NCBI RefSeq assembly: GCF_031143425.1
Contig: NC_090445.1
Coordinates: 818,230,317-818,294,316, forward strand
From: Pleurodeles waltl
Lineage: Eukaryota > Chordata > Amphibia > Caudata > Salamandridae
DNA: 64,000 nt
Reading direction: 5' to 3'
Made by a program: the position numbers and the translations under genes. Shown piece by piece: positions 42,449 to 53,944 of this stretch; position 1 is the first letter of the stretch; every line of letters begins with the position of its first letter. Under the pieces are notes generated by a model. It was not told the origin of the DNA. It saw only the letters and a list, made by a program, of their open reading frames with translations, and made no database searches.

Positions 42449-43345
42449 GTGAGGAAGGGCACCATCGGTGTACAGACCACTTGTGGATATCGGGACCATG
42501 GTGCAGCAGCAGATCATAATCACTTACAGACTCACACGTGCAACTATTCAGGACCTTTGTGCATTACTGGATCCTGCACTAACTCTGGGAAATAGTAATC
42601 AGCATGCTATTCCAACTGAGGTGCAGGTGCTCTCCGCACTCCATTTCCTAGCCACAGGGTCATTTCAAGTGACATTGGGCATGGGTGCTGGTTTCTCACA
42701 GCCAAAGTTCAGCCAGGTGCTGACAAGATTTCTGAATGCATTTATGCAAAATCTGCAATCCTATGTGCGGTTTCCCCAAAGTACTGACCTCCCTGCCATC
42801 AAGTCTGACTTCTATGCCTTTGCAAACATTCCCCATGTCATAGGTGCCATCGATGGCACCCACATACCCATCATCCCCCCAAGAGTGAGTGAACAGGTGT
42901 ACAGAAACAGGAAGAACCTTCACTCCATGAACATCCAATTGGTGTGTACTGCAGACCAGTACATTTCCCATGTGAATGCCAGGTTTCCAGGTTGAGTCCA
43001 TGATTCGTTTGTGTTGAGGAACAGTAGTGTGCCACAGAAGATGGAACAACTACAAGAGGACAGAGGGTGGATCATAGGTAAGTTTGCCTGTCAGTAGCTG
43101 ACACATTGCTGAAAACCAGCCTGTCTGACTAAGGGACATAACAATGACGAGTCTGTATTGAACCATTCTGTAGGTGATTCTGGCTATCCAAACTTGCGTT
43201 GGCTCCTGACACCAGTGAGGAATCCCAGGACAGATGCAGAGAGGAAATACAATGAGGCCCATGGACGTACTAAGAGTGTAATAGAGTGTAAAATAGGTCT
43301 CCTGAAGGCTAGATTCCGGTGTCTACATATATCTGGGGGTTCTCT
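42449..43345 (+). pseudogene. Harbinger B transposase, catalytic exons, decayed
   Basis: Strong HARBI1-like match: VQVLSALHFLATGSFQ, GAIDGTH with the first catalytic Asp (42852), then VHDSF after an in-frame TGA near 42993. An apparent GT-AG intron (43078-43173, 96 bp) follows, then GDSGYPNLRWLLTPVRNP with the second Asp (43176). The catalytic Glu is in SVIECKIGLLK (about 43284). The intron is absent from copy A. The C-terminal part (the region after LHISGGS) is missing, replaced by sequence leading straight into the convergent Myb gene, so a deletion removed the end. The N-terminus is also out of frame after the LTR site. Confidence 0.8.
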
Positions 43346-43367
43346 GGCCTATGTTCTTAGCTGGGTT

Positions 43368-44200
43368 TCAAGTGCCATATCTTGGCCTAGGAGTGCGTTT
43401 GGGCGCCTGCTGCGGAGCTTCTTGGGGTGGCATGGTTGGCCCTTGTGCTTCCTGGGAGGGTATTTCCTGTGATGTTTCTGCTGCTTGGGTCATCAGATGC
43501 TGGTTGTCCAGGGCTGTTGTGGGGGCCTCTTGTCTGATGTGGGTGTCAGACTGGTTTTTTACCAACTGCAGCAGTGCTCCAGCAATGGTGGCCATTGTGC
43601 ATTGTGCTTTTTCCACTGCTCCATGGCCTGTTGGTGTTGTTGCTGCTGCATCCTCCGACTTTGCTTCAAGGTGGGCACAATCTGTGCCAACCTGTCTTGG
43701 GTATCTTGGTAGGCCCCCAGTACCTGTGCAATAACGTCCTGGGCTGCTGCATCCATCCTGTGGCCTCCCCCCTGGCCCACTGGGACACTTGAACTTGCCC
43801 TAGCCCCCTGTGCCTGTGTCCCATGCACAGGTCTTGACGTGCCACTTGTACTGGGGCCCTCGCCTTCCTGCATGTTGGAAGTGGGAGACTGTGGCCTCTG
43901 TAGCTGTGTTCCACCAGTCTGTGCCCTGTGTACACTGGTGTGGGTACGCCTCCCCTGGCCTGCTGGTCTTGACTGGGTGTTAGGGGTGACAGTGGGTTTC
44001 TGGGTGGGGCTGCTGCATGGTGAGAATCCATGACAGTTGTGACGGGCCTGCCTGCTCATCAGTGTCCAGGGATCCTTCGCCAAGGTCTTGTGAGGTGGCT
44101 CTGTCTCCCTGGAGGGCTGTGGCACTCCTTGTCCTGTCCGTTAGGGTTGCATGGGTGGTGGTGCCTGTTGGGGGACATAGACATGTCTGTTACATATGCA
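43368..44200 (-). pseudogene. Harbinger B downstream Myb-like gene, exon 2
   Basis: A Pro/Gln/Ser-rich linker followed by a helical Gln-rich stretch (RRMQQQQHQQAMEQWKK), then ALLQLVKNQSDTH in another frame and a basic end (QAPKRTPRPRYG). One frameshift in an A-run near 43600. It corresponds to 16594-17417 of copy A. Confidence 0.6.
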
Positions 44201-44534
44201 TGTAGGTTTGAGGTGTACAGGACTGTGCTATTTTATGCTGGTGTTGATTTCAGTGGCCTTCCAGGGTGCCTTTGTGAGGTTGACATAGCATCTAGTGCCA
44301 GTGGTGGGGTTACATTGTGGTGGGGGTATTGTTCCATTGTTGCTGTGCAGGGGTGGGTGGCAGTGCACAGTGGGAGTGTTGTGGGCCTGTTAGTGGGTTT
44401 TGGGTAATGCAGGGGGGTGGATGTGGTAGGTAATGGCTGGGTGGGGTGTAGGTCTAGGTGGGTGTGGGTGTGGGTGGGATGGGGTGGTGCATGCATTGCA
44501 GTTGTGGTGTATATGGGGTAATTGTAGATGACTT

Positions 44535-44900
44535 ACCCGAGTCCATTCCTCCAGTGAGTCCCTATGGGTTCAGGATGGCGAGGACCTTCTCCTCCCAGTC
44601 GGTGTAGTCGGGTGGTGTTGGTGGCGGCCCTCCCCCAGTCTTCTGCACTGCGATGTGGTGCCTAGATACCATGGCCCTGACCTTCCCCGCAGGTTGTTCC
44701 ATCTCTTCTGTATGTCGTCCCTGGTGCGTGGATGGTGTCCCACTGCATTCACCCTGTTGACAATGGTCTGACACAGCTCCAGTTTGTGGGCGATGGGTGT
44801 TTGCTGCACCTCTGCCCCGAATATTTGTGGCTCCACCTTCAGGATCTCGTCCACGATGGTCCTTAGCTCCCTTTCGGTGAAGTGTGGATTTTTGGGGGGG
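44535..44900 (-). pseudogene. Harbinger B downstream Myb-like gene, exon 1
   Basis: A Myb/SANT-like domain is readable across two frames: FTERELRTIVDEILKVEPQ (44890-44830), LCQTIVNRVNAVGHHPRTRD, KRWNNLRG, then after a one-base shift KVRAMVSRHHIAVQKTGGG. A TAG interrupts just before the GTAAGT donor near 44536. It corresponds to 17722-18100 of copy A. Confidence 0.7.
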
Positions 44901-45448
44901 ACATGGTGAGTGTGGTTGATGGCCTTGGGACTGGGGACGGGGTAAGGGTGATCCTCTGTGGGTTGATGTGCGTCTACGGTATGCTGCAGTTCGCTGTCTG
45001 GCTCTGGTGCTCTCCTTCTTCTTGTCGTGGTTTCGTTGCAAGGGATTGTGGGGTGTGTCTGGGGGTGTTTTATGGGGTTCTGGATGTGTGTCAGGTGTGT
45101 GGGTGATACGCCTATCCAATGTGTGCACTTGTTGCTGTTGAGTCCACTTGCCGCCCGTGGCGGTTGCAGCCACCAATGGTCGTCCGGCCTCCACTGTCCA
45201 CAGTGGTGATTTGTGCATCATTATTTGGATGGCGGGATGTGGGTGTGCTTGCCGGTGGTGGGGTGGGGTGGGCCGGGATTCCCGCCGACAGTGTCCTGGC
45301 GGGGAGTGGTGGTGTGGGAATTTTTGGCAGGGTTGGGATTTTCGATCATTATATTGCAGGTTTCCATTCACCGCCAACGGCAGGATTCTGTTCACCGCCG
45401 ACACGGCGGTCGGTGGTCTTTTCCGCCATGTTCATAATGACCCCCATA

Positions 45449-45990
45449 ATTTCTTCCAACGTAAGCAAAGTAAGGATGAAATGGTTGTAGACTATGTATC
45501 TGCCCTCAAGAAATTGGCAATAACATGTAAGTTTGGACAATTATACAATGAACTCATGCAAGATCAAATCATTATGCACTCCAGTAATTCCAGTTTTCAA
45601 AAAAAGTGTAGACGCCTCTTTGAATGAGATAATTGCCCTAGTAAAGAAAGCAGAACTTTCTAAGCGTTGTGCTGAAGCAGCCTTAAAAAATGGAAAAGAA
45701 GTAGAATCCGTATGTAAAGTAATCAATGAGGAGAAGAGAGGTGATTATACCAAGAATTTTTTACAAAAACCAGGATTGGTGAAGTATCGAATCGATAAAA
45801 GTCCAGTGTGTTTTAGATGTGGGAATAAAGGACACCTAACTAGAGATAAAAATTGTTCAGCAGTAAAATGAAAATGCTCCTTTTGTGGCATTTCAGGATA
45901 TTTCGCCAAAGTTTGTTTAAAAAAAAAAAAAAAAGAACATCAATTCCATGGCTAAGTATGTAGTGGGTGAGCAAGAAAATCCCATGTTTG
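45449..45990 (+). pseudogene. Gypsy gag remnant, right part
   Basis: Continues the capsid interrupted at 36091: FFQRKQSKDEMVVDYVSAL, then KLAITCKFGQLYNELMQDQI. A frameshift near 45625 leads to a Lys/Glu-rich segment and a zinc knuckle CFRCGNKGHLTRDKNC (45806-45855). A second, damaged knuckle CSFCGISGYFAKVC follows after a stop. The reading frame crosses the Harbinger B site cleanly when one ATA copy is removed. Confidence 0.8.
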
Positions 45991-46000
45991 TCACAAGTTT

Positions 46001-46176
46001 GTAGAAGAGAAACATAACTCCTGTGGTAAGTTCATGTAAACTTTTATTAGGGAGAGCAGGTTGCAACAAATGTCCCGGTGCTCCCCCGGTTGCTAACTGC
46101 CGTGTACCACAGCTCCCATTCCATTCTAGAATGGAAGCCATCAAGCACTGGCACGCAACAGTTTACATATACTACA
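46001..46176 (-). mobile_element. Short LTR-like repeat, copy 2
   Basis: Matches 20963-21139. On the minus strand it starts TGTAGTATATG and ends CTCTTCTAC, with AATAAAAG about 40 bp before the end. Flanked by GTTT on both sides (45997-46000 and 46177-46180), a possible 4-bp target duplication. A palindrome, ATTCCATTCTAGAATGGAA, lies in the middle. Confidence 0.55.
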
Positions 46177-47639
46177 GTTTACAACGTAAAAAAAACGAAG
46201 TTAGAAATCTAAGGATGCACTATGGTGTTAGCTATATAATATGACTAATTGCTGGCTATATAAAAGACTTGGACCACTTGGTGGCTATGTTTTGGTGATA
46301 TTGGTATTGAGGTCGTTTTTGGTTAACATGGCTGACGCCTCATGTGAAGCTGGCATGATTACACAGCGATTAGGAGGTTGTGACATCATAGCTACCAAGT
46401 TTTCAAATTGCTTATGCGTGACCTTTTCATGGTTTGAGTGCACCAATGAGTGACATTGGGTGTCAAATGTATGAGACTTTGAGCGATACTTTAAGGTGAG
46501 TAAAATCAAGCAATGATAATCATATAGAATCATAGAGAAAGAAAAATATCTAAAATATGCTTCTGAACAGCAACTACTATACATCTCAATTTGAATTACA
46601 TATTAAGAAGAACATACTTTATGTAAGCTAACTCGAATTGTGTCCTAGGACAATTAAAGATCATGGGTGAACTTCAGTGTAGAGTCTCAGAGAGATTCAG
46701 CGAAGGTTTGATTCACCTGAGTAGGATGCCAGTCCACAAGTGTCTGTTGGGGGGTTGTGTCAACCAGGCTATGCTCTTTGCTTAACTCCTGAGACTTCTC
46801 CAAGTTCTTTGGCTGGGGTGATGGGCAGAGGCAGGTGACAGCTGTTCAAGGCTCTTGCTTTCCTGGATGGTCTTCAGTCTCACAGCTCTACTCGCTCGGG
46901 TCTTGGGCTGGCATGTACTGATGGAGCTTTCGCCCAGCTATCCACACCAGCCAAAGTGGATGAAACAGCCCTATGCCCCTCTCCACAGAGTTCTGGGTCA
47001 AAACTTGTTTTCCTTCGTCTGGGCTTGGGGAGTACCACCAATGTCATCTGTCAGACTTGGATGGTGGTTCAGATTGCTAAGGCATCGGGCTCTTGGGTTG
47101 TGCAGCACAGGACAGCACACTCACTGCCAGCACGCTTGCAGAGCTGTAGTAGAGCTCACCTTGGGTGATCCCAGGGTCCTTTAAAATGGATGACTAATGC
47201 AGTTTAGTCCGGTGATGCAGACAGGGGCACTAAAATGAGTTAGTCGAACCCCTGGTGTGTGGTACTTGACAGTATTGAAACCTGTAAGGGTCAGAAATGC
47301 AGAAAGACATGTGCAGGTCTGGATTATTTGTGCTCAGCACCTTGTTGCTTCTACTTTGCTGACCATATTTACAATGTTACTTTGTGAGATGCTTTAAACG
47401 TGAACAAGGTATATTGGATAATGGACTCCCAACTGTACACTAAGATGATAATGTAAAGAATGGGGATTTCATCTAATAATTTTTTTATTCAGCTTTTCAT
47501 ATGTAAATGTATTGTTTATATTATAAACGTAACACTACAAGTCCCAGAATACCAGAAACTAAGAAGTCTTAGTCCTCCCTTATTTTATCTAAATGACAAC
47601 TGCAGCCATTACTGTTGCTGCTGAGCTATGGAGGTGAAG
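46177..47639. other. No gene recognised
   Basis: Mixed sequence; 46680-47180 is more GC-rich and resembles repeat leader sequence but has no protein motif. The open frames at 46855-47184 and 46956-47168 are overlapping and unsupported. Confidence 0.45.
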
Positions 47640-48060
47640 TAAACAACAAATAACTTTATTGATATAGACCTCGGCTGAGGTCAACAATGTAATAAAACAA
47701 ACAATCTTATCAAAGTGGAAAAACATTCAAAAGAAAACTACTCTATGACTCCATAAATAACAACAAAATGACAAAAGATATTAAAAATAAGTAAAACTAG
47801 AAAAAAAAAACAATTGGCAAACTTGTTCAATTAAAGAGATCTTATAAAAGCTAAGATGCCACTCTGGGATATACTCCCCTTTGCCTAAGGAGTGGAAATA
47901 CAAAACTTTAATGTTGTAGAGGAAAGCAGGACATACAAACAAAAAATTGACCAAATTCTGCTCCGCTTCTTTACATAAAGGGCAGTTACATTGTTCAAGT
48001 AGAATATTTTTCGATGATCCAAGTACCTATTCAGTAGGTAAAAATATAAACCTTCCACTG
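47640..48060 (-). mobile_element. LINE 3' fragment
   Basis: On the minus strand it encodes CNCPLCKEAEQ...FLFVCPAFL, resembling the cysteine-rich end of many LINE polymerases. It ends in non-coding sequence with TATCAATAAAGTT, a 3' tail, at about 47645. The orientation matches the LINE reverse transcriptase at 54250-55213, with DIRS 2 lying between. Confidence 0.55.
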
Positions 48061-48555
48061 TTATGATGTATGGTCATACATAAGTAAGAATGATTCCTAT
48101 TTAAAAATCACAGAATTAGCGAACACGTAACTGTTTCAAGAGCGGCAGTGTGAGCAATCCACTTTAATACTCTTGTTAGAGGAATCACTCTCTTTAAGGC
48201 TGTTCTTAAATGACTTTATAACCAGAATTTAAGTGATATAGAGATAAGTCTATTCTTTGTAACGGTTAATTGTAATTCTAAGAGAAAAAATTGTTTGATT
48301 TTCCTTCTGATAATTAAGCTTTTAAGAACCACCCAAAGTAATAACTTTCTAGCCCTAACACACTTTTGTAGTACAAGAAAAAAAAAAAAACTTTGAAGAC
48401 TAACTTCTAATATTAAGACCGGTATTGGGATTGAAGAACGTTCCAAAAATACAGTACTTAAAATCTTTCCCTCTATTCTTTTGAGCAAGGTAGATAATCA
48501 GCCACATAAAAGTGATCTTGGGGAGATCTTTGATTCATAAACTGCTAGTAAATGA
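48061..48555 (-). other. AT-rich sequence between LINE tail and DIRS 2
   Basis: Possibly more of the same LINE (for example RYLDHRKIFYLNNV in one minus frame at about 48000-48040), too decayed to be sure. Contains an A-run at 48378-48390. Confidence 0.35.
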
Positions 48556-48700
48556 TTTTATGACCAGGCATGGAGGCCAATATTATGCATTGTTCTTTTT
48601 TTGCCCCTCATAAACAGCAGCAACAATTGAAACTCAGAATTAGAACATTCAACATTCTGGAACTTCCGTGAACATGCACATAAGCCTAGAATCCACAGCC
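48556..48700 (+). repeat. Left inverted terminal repeat of DIRS 2
   Basis: Pairs with 53945-54095 reversed, with scattered mismatches (roughly 80-85% by eye). Confidence 0.75.
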
Positions 48701-49857
48701 ACCTTCCTTCCTTGTTGCTGATCATACACATATAAGTACAATCCCTAGGGTTCTATATTATTTAATGTGTATGAGTGGTCCTTTTAACAATGTAAGACAT
48801 ATACTTGACAAATTAGATTGTATGAGGTACGTTTGAACAATCATAATAATGTATAGATAATTAAAGATAGCCAGAAATGTAATGGTGTTAGTAGGAGGTA
48901 GCTTATATATTTGAGTGAGGCGCATTTAAATATCTTTAACCATTGTGCAGGGCATTTACTTCAAGTCAAGTGACTTTGGTAGGCATGGTATTGCTTTGAA
49001 TAGAGTTGTGCTGGAAGACTATGCGGGAACTGGTGTCTTGTAACAGGCATGGCTTGGGAAATAATAAGAGCCTGTGTGTGTCATAGGAGGCAGGCTCTGC
49101 TCAGAGGCATTGTGTCTGGGGCGACTCGCACAATAATTTGAGGCAGTGAAATTACTTATTGGCAGCACACAGGTTTTCGGTTAGTAGTGGTGCATGTGAG
49201 GGGACTCACATTGTTTTTCAAATTGGAGCTCGTGCGCAGTAAGCTGTACTGGTTACTCAGTGAGTGCTAGAACGCAAAGGTGTTTTGCTTCAGTTTAGAA
49301 CAATTCAGGCTCCTGTATGCTTGTGTGTATGGCAGCCATTTTAAAGGTGTTTTGCTCTAACATTTGGACATTTCAGGCTGCTTTACTCCTGTTCTTATGA
49401 CTACCATTTTATTAATTGGGAAGCAGTGTATAACTATCTAGTGCGAATTAGGTCTCCATGTTTTGGGAAAAACGCAATTCACAGGTGACAGTTGTGGATT
49501 TCCTCATAACAGCTGCAAGGTATTGTTAATATCTTGAGGAAACAATAAATTATTAGTTACAGCACTGTGAAGCAAGCAAAGGAACAGGCTTTTGATGTTA
49601 ACTTTAAAAGTTATGTAGACGGATTTTGGAGGGTTTGGCTGAAAGAATAGATAAAAGGATAGATGATTTTGTGGAAAAGCACATTAGAAAGAAAGGAGGT
49701 TCTAAGGATATGGTATAGGATGAGAAGTATTGATCAGTTGAGGAAGTTGAATCATAAGCAGGTAACTCGGGTGTTGTTGGCCAAAAGAGATAACAAAAGA
49801 GGAAGCACATGGAGGTGCATGGTGATTTAAAAAAAAAAGAAAGAAAAAAAAAGCAGG
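48701..49857 (+). other. DIRS 2 leader
   Basis: Non-coding sequence between the left terminal repeat and the gag remnant. Contains A-rich runs near 49828-49852. No motif seen. Confidence 0.45.
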
Positions 49858-50700
49858 ATGTTTCGGCGTATGGCTTCAGAGTTTCGAATTGCTATAAAGG
49901 CAAAAGGAAAGAATCACAATGTGGTTGCATGTGACGAAACATCAAGTATTGGTGATGTGGAATTAGTCTGTTCATCCGATTTGGATGGAACAAAGGAGGA
50001 GTGTGAGAAGCCTAAAAAGTATCAATTGGATCCATTTAAAAATAATTTTTGAGAATAATGATTTTGTGGATCCGGTAGGAGAAGAGATGTTTGATCCACC
50101 TTTGAGTCAAAACCTTTATCACCACAGTGGACACCAGCTGATCATGTTGCTCGGTGTATATCATATTGGATATGGGGAGAGATACCTAAGGAGATTCGGA
50201 CATGATTGAGGTTGAATGTCCAAGACCTACATTGGAGTCTAGTGTGGAATATGCTCCAGAGTTGGACCCACAGATGTTTACCTTTTTGAATAAGTCTGGC
50301 TGTGACCCTAGAAAAGCATAGGATAAATGACTGAAGTTTGTCAGGATAGGCTTTTGGATATCTAAAGTCCCTTAACAAAGGTATTTGATTTGTGTGAGCA
50401 CGTTCACATTAATAACACAGTGGTAGATGTGGTAGAGGTACGCCAATGGATTCAAAGGGCTATATGTCTATTAGGCAATACAAATGCCGCTCTATGTATG
50501 GAGCAAAGGAAGAGCATATTAATGAAAATTGACCCAAAATTATCCGAATTGGCCATCAAAGATTTTGGAGTAGGAAGTAACAATATGGTTTTCGGTGAGG
50601 AACTTGTAAAGGATATTTCCAGGTATGTGGGCACCTTTTGGTTCAATTAAAAAAGTGCAAAAAGATATCAGAAAGGTTTATGGAGGGGCTGGGAGAATGC
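49858..50700 (+). pseudogene. DIRS 2 gag-like remnant
   Basis: The frame at 49858-50052 (Lys/Glu-rich) and the frame at 50390-50650 show ICLLGNTNAALCMEQRKSIL followed by MKIDPKLSELA. This is the same block found in the DIRS 1 gag-like gene at 34330-34290. Several frameshifts lie between and after. Confidence 0.7.
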
Positions 50701-50899
50701 AGGGTTGATTTCTTTGCTGTTGTCAAGGAATCACTCATGGATCATTTACTCGAGGCTTCAGACCCTATGGATATGGGTACAATCATAGCAAGGTGGTTTC
50801 TATCCACAAAGACAGTAAGCATGGGCTCAAGGAGGCTGGAGTGAGAGGTGATCAAGAGCTGGACTTTTTATGTATCCATGTAAAGCTGGGCAGCAGACT

Positions 50900-51700
50900 A
50901 ACTATTTTGTGTCACGATTGAAGGAAATTACTATGGCTCCATGGATGTTGAGGACAGTGCAGGGATATCAAATAGATTTTGTAGGAACACCAGTACAGGA
51001 CAAATGCCCAAGGGAATTAAGGTTTTCAAAGGATCTAGAAAAGCTGGTTGCATAGAAAGTGAAGGCACTTCTGGAGATAGGGGCAATAGGAAAAGTGAAA
51101 CTGTGTCCAGGGTGTTTTGTGAGCAATATTTTTCTAGTTGAAAAAAAGGACAAAGGTATGAGGCCAGCCATAAAGCTAAGCAAACTGAATGACTTGGTGT
51201 TTCAATAACTTCAAAATTGAAGGAATACATATGTTGTGAGACCGTTTAAGGAAAGGAGATTGGCTAACCAGGTTGGATATGAAAGATGCGTATTTGACAA
51301 TTCCTGTATGTCCCGAACACAGGGACTTCCATCAGTTTTAGTGGCAGGAAGTACATTGGAGGTTCAAGAGCCTTCTGTTTGGTCTGACCTCAGCACTGTG
51401 GTGTTTTACGAAGGTCATGAGTCCAGTAATGGCTTGGTTAAGGTCAAGAGGGGTATGTCTGACAGTTCATCTGGCCAATGTTCTGATCATTGCAGAGACA
51501 AAGGAGTCCGCATTGGATCAGACAGAATTAGCAGTGCAAATTCTGGATAACATGGGTTTTATGGTAAACAGGAAGAAGTCTTGTTTGATGCCCAGTCAGG
51601 AGATGATCTTTTTAGGTTTTCAGCTACAGACCTTGGATGGTGTGTTGAGATTACCAATGGAGAAAGTGAGTAAGCTTTACAGGGAATAAAAGAGGATACA
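50900..51700 (+). pseudogene. DIRS 2 reverse transcriptase remnant
   Basis: Readable blocks in changing frames: KVKALLEIGAIGKVK and VSNIFLVEKKDKGMRPAIKL (51055-51190), GDWLTRLDMKDAYLTIPV with the first catalytic Asp (about 51250-51310), LLFGLTSALWCF, and FMVNRKKSCLMPSQEMIFLG (51555-51625). Where Tyr-x-Asp-Asp is expected, the text reads HLANVLI, so the active site is lost. Confidence 0.75.
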
Positions 51701-52029
51701 ATGTACAGAATGGATTTCTTTATGCCAGTTTGCAAGGTTACTGGGCTTACTGTCAGCATTGATTCAGGCTATCTTCCTAAAACCATTGCATTACAGAGCT
51801 CTTCAGAGGTTGATGGGTTATTACGTGCATATGGGAGTGAATTAGGTGAAGCTGAATCCGGAAGCAAGAAGCAATGCAGGAAGTAAATGGGTGGTTAATG
51901 AATTTAGAAGCTTGGAACTGCAAGGCAATTTTTGGAGAGATTTCAGAGGTTGTGATCATATAGGATGCAAGTCTACATGGAAGGTGAGCCATATGTGGCT
52001 CAGTAACAAGAGGAGGGCATTAGTCTGTC

Positions 52030-52500
52030 AACAAGAGTTTAATGCACATCAGTTACCTACAATTTTTGGCAGGATTTTTTGCATGCAATAGTTTTGTGAG
52101 GGGTCAAGTTAAGTGTTGTGTGTTGTTGAAAACAGACAATGAGTCAGCAGTGCGGTATGTCAACGTGTTGGGTGGAACATGGTTTAGAGCACTGGCAGAG
52201 ATGACAAAGAAGTTCTGGAACATTGTTTAGGCCACAATATCATGGTTCAGATGGAACATATTCCATGAGTAAGCAATGTGTTAGCCGACTGGACTTTAAG
52301 GAATTTGAAGGATTCAAGCAACTGGAGGTTGAACAGGGAGGTATTCTTGGATCTGAACAGGAGATTGGGTCCATTAGAGGTGACTTTGTTTGAAAACAGC
52401 TTAAATGCACTACTTCTGAAATTTTTCAGTTGGAGACCAGACCCAGAAGCAAGAGCAGTAGATTCATTTCTACAGAAGTGGGAAGACGGAAGGCTTTATG
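52030..52500 (+). pseudogene. DIRS 2 RNase H remnant
   Basis: KTDNESAVRYVNVLGG (about 52127-52175), then NVLADWTLRNLKDSSNWRL (52270-52330) and FFSWRPDPEARAVDSFLQKW (52420-52480) match the DIRS RNase H blocks seen at 23312-23665. Confidence 0.75.
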
Positions 52501-52739
52501 CAAAGATTCAGAGGGTGCCTATGAAGGTCAGGAAAGAAAAAGCAGAGATGTTGATAACTCAATTGTGGCAGTCACAGGTGTGGTTTCCAGATGTGATGAG
52601 CCTTTTGATAGGTGATCCAGTGTTACTTTCTTGTTTTCCACAGTTGCTGGTGGATACTCGAGGAGGAAATCGCAAGTTAGTAGAGACAGGTCAGTTAATG
52701 TTGATAGGATTGATGATTTCAGGAGAATTTGGCAGGTGT

Positions 52740-53600
52740 CGGGATTATTGACGGAGACTTCAGAGCTCATCAAGGAGTTTTGGGCACCATGTACAACAAG
52801 GACATACAGAATGGCTTGGAGAAGATGGAGTTGTTGGTGTTTTGCGAGGGGTTTGGATTCCATAGCAACACCTGTAGTGGAAGTAGCAAATTACTTGACA
52901 GAAGTCTTTAAGGAAGCTTTTTCCTATAGCACAGTTAACTTAAATAGGTCGATGATTGCGGCAGATCATACTTTAGTAGATGGAGTACCAGTAGGATGAC
53001 ATGTATTGGTAAGAAGAAGAATTAACAGTGTTTGTATGGAGGTTCCTCTAAAAACAAAGTATACATCATAGTGGGATCTGATGCTGCTATTTAAAAGAGG
53101 TTGTAAGTTCGGGGACTAATGCAGTTCTTCCAATGAAGCTGTTATCCTGGAAGATGGCTATATTGCTTTGTTTAATTTTGTCGTGGAGAGTGTCGGATAT
53201 AAGGGCTTTAGTTGTATCTTCGGGAAGTTATCAGCTGGAAGCTGTATGTTTTAACCTGAGAAGGCGTACTCCGACTATGTCACAGACAATTTTTTTTATC
53301 CTAGGATAGAGAATCATAATGATTTGTGTGCGGTTTGATGATTGAAGGAATATGAGAAAATAACTTTAAGGTCAAGAGTTACTGGAAGTTCTCAGTTGTT
53401 GATTTCTTTTAGACACCCACATTGTTCAGTATCTACTCCAACTCTGGCTAGATGTGTTAAGGATGTAATCAAGAAAGCTGGGTTGATGGAGTTGGTTCAG
53501 AGTACATTCTGCTAGAGAAGCCATTGTCGGTAAGGCTTTGATGGTGGGAAGTGGTCCTAGCAGTATTATGAAGGCTGCAGATTAGTTAAGTGATTTAAGG
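52740..53600 (+). pseudogene. DIRS 2 tyrosine recombinase remnant
   Basis: N-terminal part TRTYRMAWRRWSCWCF...VANYLTEVF (about 52790-52915). Later fragments include RHPHCSVSTPTLARCVKDVI (53415-53475). The catalytic Arg, His-x-x-Arg and Tyr are not recoverable because of stops and frameshifts. Confidence 0.65.
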
Positions 53601-53944
53601 TTTAAGAAATCTTCACCAAACCTGTGGAGAATGCTGTGGAGAATATTATGGATGGGCTTTGAACGTGCATATTGGTCTCCGTGCCTTGTCATAAAATGCA
53701 GATTTTCCACAGTTTTAATCAGTAGAAAATCAAGATGTTATTAAAGACATGGAGGCTAATATTATCCCTCCCATTGTTTACCGACCCCCTTTGTGATGTT
53801 TGGATTTTGTTGTCCAGGATAAAGTTAAAAAGGCACCTGAGGATATGGAGAGAGATTGAGTTATTGATATTTTGGAAGAAGAACATGGACAAACAAAAAA
53901 GTGGAGTTCATTTTACAAGTTTGAAATGTACTGTGGGTACATAT

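Larger units (their letters stand above)
36092..45445 (+). mobile_element. Harbinger/PIF DNA transposon, copy B, decayed
   Basis: The left end GGCCCTCATTACGAACATGG and the right end (reverse complement GGGGGTCATTATGAACATGG) are inverted repeats, flanked by ATA (36089-36091 and 45446-45448). Without the solo LTR and its 5-bp duplication it is about 6660 bp. The gene order matches copy A: transposase exon 1 (+), antisense Myb-like gene in the intron, catalytic exons (+), antisense Myb-like gene. Every gene carries stops or frameshifts, so this copy is older than copy A. It inserted into a Gypsy gag. Confidence 0.88.
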
